A stretch of 64,000 nt of DNA, taken from the NCBI RefSeq assembly GCF_024171765.1, contig NZ_JAMTCI010000002.1:310001-374000 (forward strand), in the 5' to 3' direction. The position numbers and the translations under genes were made by a program. This document shows positions 59,237-64,000 of the stretch, one piece after another. Position 1 is the first letter of the stretch, and every line of letters starts with the position of its first letter. Below the pieces are notes generated by a model that searched no databases, was not told the DNA's origin, and saw only the letters and a program-made list of their open reading frames with translations. The DNA is from Williamsia deligens. Its GTDB lineage: Bacteria > Actinomycetota > Actinomycetes > Mycobacteriales > Mycobacteriaceae.

Positions 59237-60415
59237 CTAGTGGCGGGCCGCGGCCGCACGGCACACCGCGACGGGGTCGGCGACGTCGTGGACACCCGCC
59301 GCGGCACGGCCCGCTGCTGCGCGGACGGCGTCGTCGTCGAGGGCGCGGGCACACGCGGCGCGGATCGCGTCCACCGTCAGCGGGCGGACACACGAGCCCA
59401 CCCCCGCCCGGGCCACCCGGTTCGCCAGTTCCCACTGATCGCCGCCGCCGGGCACCGCGACGACCGGCACCCCCGCGACCAGGCTCTTGGCCAGCATCCC
59501 GTGACCACCACCGCAGACCACCGCCGCAGCCCCCTCGAGCAGCAGGTCCTGGCGTGCCGTGCCGGCCACAGCCCACGGAGGGAGAGCCCGGTCGTCGACG
59601 TCCAGCGCCGAGATCACCACGCGCACAACGCGTCCCGTGACCGCGGGGTCCAGCGCGGCGAGCGTGGTCTCGACGAGCCCCGTCACACCGGTCGCGGCGG
59701 TGGACGGAGCCACCACCACCAGCGGGTCGTCGCCGGGGGGTGGCTCGAACACCGCATCCGTGGGCTCCCAGAGCAGCGGACCCACCACATGGGCGTCGGC
59801 GGGCCAGTCCGGACGGTCGACCTCGAGGGCCGGCAGTGTCGCCACCAACCGCGCCGACGGTCCCGGCGCGGACGCGGGCAGGCCGATGGCGACCCGGGCC
59901 GCGCCGCGTTGACGCTCCCCCACCGCACGCGACCGTGCCGTGAATGCGCGCATCGTCGCGTCCCGCAACCGTCCGCGCACGCCTCGTCCGGGGGCGAGTC
60001 CGCTGCCGATCGGGGGCAGACCCCGCGACGGCTCGTAGAGCGGGTGGGGCGACAGCTCGACCCAGCTGATGCCGAGGGTCTCCGCTGCCCAGCCACCACA
60101 GACCGTGATCACATCGCCCACCACGAGGTCCACGTCGGCGGCGCGCAGCGGCTCCAACAGATCGGTGGTCATCTGCGCCGCCCGCACGCTCAGCCGTGCG
60201 CCGGCGTCGGTGTCCTCACCACCGGTGTGATGCAGACCCGGCAACGGCCGCAGCGACACCCGGCGGTCGTCGGCGGTGCGTGGCGACCACCGGTCCGCCC
60301 AGGGATCGCCGGTGAAGACCACGGCCTCGTCTCCGGCCGCCGCGAACCGCCGGGCCAATGCGATCGCCGGGATGGCATGTCCCGCATCGGGACCCGCGAC
60401 CACGGCGATCCGCAT
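59237..60415 (-). CDS. glycosyltransferase of the UGT/MurG-like superfamily
   Basis: The 392-residue protein has the GT-B start M-R-I-A-V-V-A-G-P-D-A-G-H, with a GxxGH-like nucleotide loop, and a C-terminal G-G-G-H-G-M-L-A-K-S-L near 310 with P-G-G-G-D-Q near 330, as in nucleotide-sugar transferases of the GT1 type. Donor and acceptor are unknown. It is the Rv2739c ortholog by position. Twelve bases separate it from DUF3046. Confidence 0.83.
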   Translation of the reverse strand: MRIAVVAGPDAGHAIPAIALARRFAAAGDEAVVFTGDPWADRWSPRTADDRRVSLRPLPGLHHTGGEDTDAGARLSVRAAQMTTDLLEPLRAADVDLVVGDVITVCGGWAAETLGISWVELSPHPLYEPSRGLPPIGSGLAPGRGVRGRLRDATMRAFTARSRAVGERQRGAARVAIGLPASAPGPSARLVATLPALEVDRPDWPADAHVVGPLLWEPTDAVFEPPPGDDPLVVVAPSTAATGVTGLVETTLAALDPAVTGRVVRVVISALDVDDRALPPWAVAGTARQDLLLEGAAAVVCGGGHGMLAKSLVAGVPVVAVPGGGDQWELANRVARAGVGSCVRPLTVDAIRAACARALDDDAVRAAAGRAAAGVHDVADPVAVCRAAAARH

Positions 60416-60439
60416 CGAGCCGACACCTCCCAGACGGGT

Positions 60440-60619
60440 CTAGACGCTCGGGTCGGCCACATCGGCGCGGCCGGCCCGGGTGAACCACCGGACGACGGAC
60501 ACAGCACCGATGACCACGAGCGCGACCACGGCCAGCGCGGCGACACCCTTCACGAGCGCCACGATCAGACCGAACAACAACCAGACGGCCACGACGGCCA
60601 GCGCGATCTTCCACCACAT
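60440..60619 (-). CDS. small membrane protein of the psp region
   Basis: The 59-residue product (M-W-W-K-I-A-L...) has two near-contiguous hydrophobic stretches (4-20 and 24-43) and a polar tail. G-A-G-G-A-G stands about seven bases upstream of the ATG at 60619. It lies between pspA and the glycosyltransferase, where mycobacteria encode larger membrane partners of PspA. It has no recognisable similarity to those, so any link is a guess. Confidence 0.6.
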   Translation of the reverse strand: MWWKIALAVVAVWLLFGLIVALVKGVAALAVVALVVIGAVSVVRWFTRAGRADVADPSV

Positions 60620-60775
60620 GACGAGCTCCTCACCTGCGTCCCCGGGCGGCGTGATCGCCGCCCTCTGCACACCAGCGTGGACTCCGCGAGCGGCGGCGTC
60701 AGCGGAGACGACCGGAACCGGGGGGAAGATCAGGGGACACCCCGACGCCGCCCTGCGACGCCCTCGGGGCGCGGG

Positions 60776-61579
60776 TCAGGCGTTCTCGGGGCCCTTGGTG
60801 AGATCGGTGCGTCCGCCCTCGACAGCGGGGGTCGTACCGGACGACCCGGAGGGCAGTTCGCCCTTCATGTTCGCGCGGATCTGCTCGAGGCGGGAATGCC
60901 CGGCCATCTGCACCGAGGCCTGCTGCACCTCCATCATGCGACCACCGACGGTGCTGCGGGAGAGCTCCGCCGAGCCGAGCGCGGTGGCGTAGCGACGTTC
61001 GATCTTGTCGCGGACCTGCTCGAGGCTCGGGGTGTTGCCGGGCGCGGACAGCTCGCTCATCTGCTGCAGCGAGCTCGACACCTGCTCCTGCATCTTGGCC
61101 TGCTCGAGCTGCGACAACAGCTTGGTCCGCTCGGCGAGCTTCTGCTGCAGCATCATCGAGTTCTGCTCGACGGCCTGCTTGGCCTGCGCCGCGGCGTGCA
61201 GCGACTGGTCGTGCAGGGTCTTGAGGTCCTCGACGCTCTGCTCCGCGGTGACCAGCTGCGCGGCGAACGCCTCGGCCGCGTTGGTGTACTCGGCCGCCTT
61301 GGCCTGGTCACCGGCGGCGCTCGCCTGATCGGCGAGGGTGAGTGCCTGGCGGGTGTTCGCGTTGAGCTTCTCGATGTCCTCGAGCTGACGGTTCAGTTTC
61401 ATCTCGAGCTGGCGCTGGTTGCCGATGACGTTGGCAGCCTGCTGGGACAGCGCCTGGTGTTGGCGTTGCGCATCCTCGATGGCCTGCTGGATCTGGATCT
61501 TCGGGTCGGCCTTGTCGTCGATCGTGGCGTTCCCGTAGGCCATCATGTAGCGCCAGGCCTTGACGAATGGGTTCGGCAT
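60776..61579 (-). CDS. pspA: PspA/IM30 family envelope-stress protein
   Basis: The 267-residue protein is a near-continuous coiled coil starting [11 protein letters not shown], matching the actinobacterial 35-kDa antigen (Rv2744c). An amphipathic N-terminal helix (about 1-25) could bind membrane. The C-terminus is short and polar. The protein binds stressed membrane and forms ESCRT-III-like polymers. It is downstream of clgR (134 bases), which activates it in M. tuberculosis. Confidence 0.92.
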   Translation of the reverse strand: MPNPFVKAWRYMMAYGNATIDDKADPKIQIQQAIEDAQRQHQALSQQAANVIGNQRQLEMKLNRQLEDIEKLNANTRQALTLADQASAAGDQAKAAEYTNAAEAFAAQLVTAEQSVEDLKTLHDQSLHAAAQAKQAVEQNSMMLQQKLAERTKLLSQLEQAKMQEQVSSSLQQMSELSAPGNTPSLEQVRDKIERRYATALGSAELSRSTVGGRMMEVQQASVQMAGHSRLEQIRANMKGELPSGSSGTTPAVEGGRTDLTKGPENA

Positions 61580-61713
61580 GGATGCCCCTGTCCTCGGTGA
61601 GCCGCGGTGTCCGTGGACCGCAGGGGTCCGCGCCGCATCGTGTGCACCAATCTAGTCGTCCCGACGACATCCATCGTGCAGACGTCCGCCATCGACCCGA
61701 CTGCCCGTCCTGA

Positions 61714-62046
61714 TCAGGCCGCGGTCAACGCCCCCGCGTCCGCGGGCGCGGGGATGACCACGCGCGTGTCCGCGTCGATCCGGGTGGGGTCGATGCGGGT
61801 CTCGGGCGCCACGGCCCGCCGCAGTGCGGTCCCCGCGTCGCGGACGACGTCACCGATCTCGACGTGCAGCGCATCGCAGATCGACGCCAGCAGCTCGCTG
61901 GACGCCTCCTTCTGACCGCGCTCGATCTCCGACAGGTACCCGAGGCTGACCCGGGCGTCGGTGCTGATCTGACGCAGCGTGCGCCCCTGGTCCATGCGGA
62001 CACGACGAAGACTGTCGCCGAGCGCCTCGCGTAACAACGCTGCCAT
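61714..62046 (-). CDS. clgR: transcriptional regulator ClgR
   Basis: The 110-residue XRE-type activator has the [24 protein letters not shown] near 20-42, identical in pattern to ClgR. ClgR activates clp protease and psp genes. The C-terminus ends A-L-T-A-A, a likely ClpC/ClpX degron, as ClgR is proteolysed in relatives. The ATG at 62046 follows A-G-G-A-G-G. An ECF-type promoter lies directly upstream. Confidence 0.92.
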   Translation of the reverse strand: MAALLREALGDSLRRVRMDQGRTLRQISTDARVSLGYLSEIERGQKEASSELLASICDALHVEIGDVVRDAGTALRRAVAPETRIDPTRIDADTRVVIPAPADAGALTAA

Positions 62047-62072
62047 GTTGCCCTCCTGGTCTCCCCCGGTGG

Positions 62073-62099
62073 AACGCATGATGACGACGATGCGTTCCC
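62073..62099 (-). promoter_or_regulatory. SigE-like promoter of clgR in a palindrome
   Basis: On the minus strand GGGAAC, 17 bases and CGTT match the SigE class. RNA would begin near 62066. The same bases form a perfect 9-bp inverted repeat (GGAACGCAT at 62071-62079 with its complement at 62090-62098). SigE control of clgR is known in M. tuberculosis. Confidence 0.65.
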
Positions 62100-62117
62100 A
62101 CCTGAGTGCGGACGACT

Positions 62118-62783
62118 CTAGTCCGCGGGACCCTGCCCCGCCGCGCGCGTCCGATCGGCCTCACGCTGCCGGCCCTCGGCGCGGACCCGCACCGCCTGCC
62201 AGATGTAGTCCAGGCCGGTGACGATGGTCATCACCACGGCCGCGGCCATCATGACGATCGCCGCCCAGTGCACCGGTCCGGGCAGGGGAAGGATGTAGAG
62301 ACCGATGGCCAGCACCTGCAGCAGGGTCTTGAGCTTGCCACCCCGGCTGGCCGGGATGACGGCGTGTCGGATCACCCAGAACCGCAGACCCGTCACGCCG
62401 AGCTCGCGGACGATGATGAGGACCGTGGCCCACCAGGCGAGGTCGCCCAGGAGGGACAGTCCGACCAGCGCGGCACCGATGAGCGCCTTGTCGGCGATCG
62501 GGTCGGCCATCTTGCCGAAGTCGGTGATGAGCCCGCGACTACGTGCGATCTTGCCGTCGACCTGGTCGGTCACGGCGGCGACGGCGAACACCACCCAGGC
62601 CGCCACCCGCCACAGCGGTTCGTGTCCGTCGCCGACGAACAGCGCCACGAGGAAGACGGGGACGAGCAGGATCCGGAAGATGGTCAGCGCGTTCGCAAGG
62701 TTGACCACGGGGACATCGCTGACGGGGTCGGCGATGGGGTCGTCGGGGCGCGCATGCAGCGACTGGCGCAGGCGATCGGTCAC
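62118..62783 (-). CDS. pgsA: CDP-diacylglycerol-glycerol-3-phosphate 3-phosphatidyltransferase
   Basis: The 221-residue membrane enzyme makes phosphatidylglycerol phosphate. It has the CDP-alcohol transferase motif D-x2-D-G-x2-A-R-x8-G-x3-D-x3-D ([10 protein letters not shown] through D-P-I-A-D) at about 78-106, and about five helices. GTG 62783 or 62792 are both possible starts. The gene precedes clgR, as Rv2746c precedes Rv2745c. Confidence 0.92.
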   Translation of the reverse strand: MTDRLRQSLHARPDDPIADPVSDVPVVNLANALTIFRILLVPVFLVALFVGDGHEPLWRVAAWVVFAVAAVTDQVDGKIARSRGLITDFGKMADPIADKALIGAALVGLSLLGDLAWWATVLIIVRELGVTGLRFWVIRHAVIPASRGGKLKTLLQVLAIGLYILPLPGPVHWAAIVMMAAAVVMTIVTGLDYIWQAVRVRAEGRQREADRTRAAGQGPAD

Positions 62784-62930
62784 CGGTACCACCCGCCCCT
62801 CAGGACGGTCGCGGCACCGGGCGCGCACGGGCGCTCGCCGATCGTCCCGTGTCCCGCGTCACCCACGGTGACGAGCCTATCGGCCGGTCGTGCCCGGATA
62901 CCGCGCAGGTCACCGATTACTGTGTCGCGC

Positions 62931-63482
62931 ATGGCAGACGACGACCCGCGGCCCGTCGTGTCGAGTCCGGTCGCATCGGCGCCCGACGGGGTCCTCATCC
63001 GGCGCGCGCGCACGTCGGATGTGGCTCGCATCAAAGAGATCATCGACATGTACGCCGGCCGCATCCTGCTCGAGAAGAACCTCGTCACGCTCTACGAGGC
63101 GGTCCAGGAGTTCTGGGTCGCCGAGCTCGACGGTGTCGTCGTCGGGTGTGGTGCCCTGCACGTCCTCTGGGCCGATCTGGGCGAGGTGCGCACGGTCGCG
63201 GTGGACCCGTCCTGTGTGGCACACGGCATCGGTCACCGGATCGTCGAACGGCTGATGGAGTGCGCGCGGGACCTGCAGCTGACGAGGGTGTTCGTGCTGA
63301 CCTTCGAGACCCGGTTCTTCGCACGCCACGGTTTCACCGAGATCGACGGCACGCCCGTCACCGCCGAGGTCTACGAGGAGATGTGCCGCTCCTACGACGC
63401 GGGCGTCGCGGAGTTCCTCGACCTGAGCTACGTCAAGCCCAACACCCTCGGCAACACGCGGATGCTCGCGACCCTGGCCTGA
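62931..63482 (+). CDS. argA: amino-acid N-acetyltransferase (short ArgA)
   Basis: The 183-residue single-domain GNAT protein matches the actinobacterial N-acetylglutamate synthase (Rv2747). It has A-R-T-S-D-V near 25, R-T-V-A-V-D-P near 89, and G-H-R-I-V-E-R near 102 in place of the usual QxxGxG/A. It starts arginine biosynthesis from glutamate. The ATG at 62931 follows the pgsA region divergently. Its C-terminal P-N-T-L-G-N-T-R-M-L is a known ending of this group. Confidence 0.88.
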   Translation: MADDDPRPVVSSPVASAPDGVLIRRARTSDVARIKEIIDMYAGRILLEKNLVTLYEAVQEFWVAELDGVVVGCGALHVLWADLGEVRTVAVDPSCVAHGIGHRIVERLMECARDLQLTRVFVLTFETRFFARHGFTEIDGTPVTAEVYEEMCRSYDAGVAEFLDLSYVKPNTLGNTRMLATLA

Positions 63483-63510
63483 GGGGCCGGGGTCGCGAGC
63501 ACCGGTGTGA

Positions 63511-64000
63511 CTACTTCTCCGACGCCGCCGTGGACGGCTCGGTCACGGTCGGCGTCCCGCCTGGTCCACCGGTCTTGTCCGCGTCCCGCTTGGACTTGAC
63601 CAGGCTCGCGACGGTGGTGATCACCAGGACGCCGATGATGATGCTCAGCGACAGCCCGGTCGAGATCTCGGGGACCGCGATGTGCTCGCCGCCGTTGAGG
63701 AACGGCAGTGTGTTCTCGTGCAGTGCGTGCAGCACCAGCTTCACACCGATGAAGCCCAGGATGATCGACAGACCCCACGACAGGTAGACCAGCTTGTCGA
63801 GGAGACCGTCGAGCAGGAAGAACAGCTGACGCAGCCCCATGAGGGCGAACGCGTTCGCGGTGAACACGATGTAGGGCTCAGTGGTGAGGCCGTAGATCGC
63901 CGGGATCGAGTCGAGCGCGAACAGCACGTCGGTGAAGCCGATGACGATGAGGACCATCAGCATCGGGGTGGCCAGGCGCTTGCCGTTGATCTTGGTGAAC
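63511..64000 (-). CDS. TerC/Alx family membrane protein, 5' part missing
   Basis: The C-terminal part of a TerC-type integral membrane protein is present; the frame is still open at 64000, so the start is outside. It has F-T-D-V-L-F-A-L-D-S-I-P-A, the family metal/acidic motif in a helix, three or four helices, and an acidic/Thr-rich tail. Relatives (Alx, MeeF, Rv2723) export manganese or handle tellurite; the substrate is inferred. It is convergent with argA. Confidence 0.9.
   Translation of the reverse strand, partial: FTKINGKRLATPMLMVLIVIGFTDVLFALDSIPAIYGLTTEPYIVFTANAFALMGLRQLFFLLDGLLDKLVYLSWGLSIILGFIGVKLVLHALHENTLPFLNGGEHIAVPEISTGLSLSIIIGVLVITTVASLVKSKRDADKTGGPGGTPTVTEPSTAASEK

Overview
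The window is a contiguous, very GC-rich stretch of chromosome from an actinobacterium of the order Mycobacteriales. A Gordonia- or Williamsia-like organism is my best guess, by inference. GTG starts, 4-nt stop/start overlaps, NrdR, SigA/SigB, IdeR, a mycothiol-dependent dehydrogenase and ClgR/PspA all point there. From recalled family knowledge, the gene order follows the M. tuberculosis Rv2695-Rv2747 backbone closely: hydrolase, DUF3710, dut, DUF3093, DUF4193, cei, suhB, ppgK, sigA, YihY, DUF3039, DUF3099, sigB, ideR, DUF4192, PAC2, DUF3516 helicase, nrdR, LysM, lexA, hflX, dapF, miaA, LigB-like, DUF349, membrane protein, miaB, recX, recA, DUF3046, glycosyltransferase, pspA, clgR, pgsA, argA and terC. 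I see no rRNA or tRNA genes, no insertion sequence, no prophage and no CRISPR array. The 5' end of the terC-like gene is cut by the right edge.

Layout. 0-16.5 kb holds nucleotide hygiene (dut), envelope (cei, YihY), polyphosphate glucokinase and the two primary-type sigma factors sigA and sigB, with small DUF proteins and a methyltransferase between them. 16.5-26 kb holds a convergent pair: a Pat-like acetyltransferase overlapping an AcuC-type deacetylase, then ideR-galE, a lipoprotein, and an mscR/metallo-hydrolase pair for formaldehyde removal. 26-38 kb holds a PAC2 gene abutting a Ski2-like helicase, a class III aminotransferase, a large HrpA helicase, nrdR, and the divergent LysM gene/lexA pair with two LexA boxes. 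38-44 kb is a complete fructose PTS (ptsI divergent from deoR-type regulator, fruK, fruA, ptsH). 44-53 kb is an RNA modification and amino-acid block (hflX, dapF, miaA, LigB-like, DUF349, membrane protein, miaB). 52.6-57 kb carries a gluABCD-type amino-acid ABC transporter and a methionine aminopeptidase divergent from a small HTH regulator across two inverted repeats. 57-64 kb holds recX-recA with two DNA-damage promoters, a glycosyltransferase, pspA-clgR behind an ECF-type promoter, pgsA, argA and terC.

Compared with the remembered mycobacterial backbone, the apparent insertions are the Pat/AcuC pair, galE, the mscR pair, the aminotransferase and hrpA, the fructose PTS, the glu transporter, and the map/HTH pair. 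Most of the window is ordinary core genome. The signals most worth a second look are regulatory: the map/HTH operators, the two SigE-like promoters in front of sigB and clgR, and the LexA plus PafBC-like control of recA. Two protein-level oddities also stand out: an EamA permease fused to a DUF952 domain, and a helicase whose only well-placed ribosome-binding site precedes an ATT codon.
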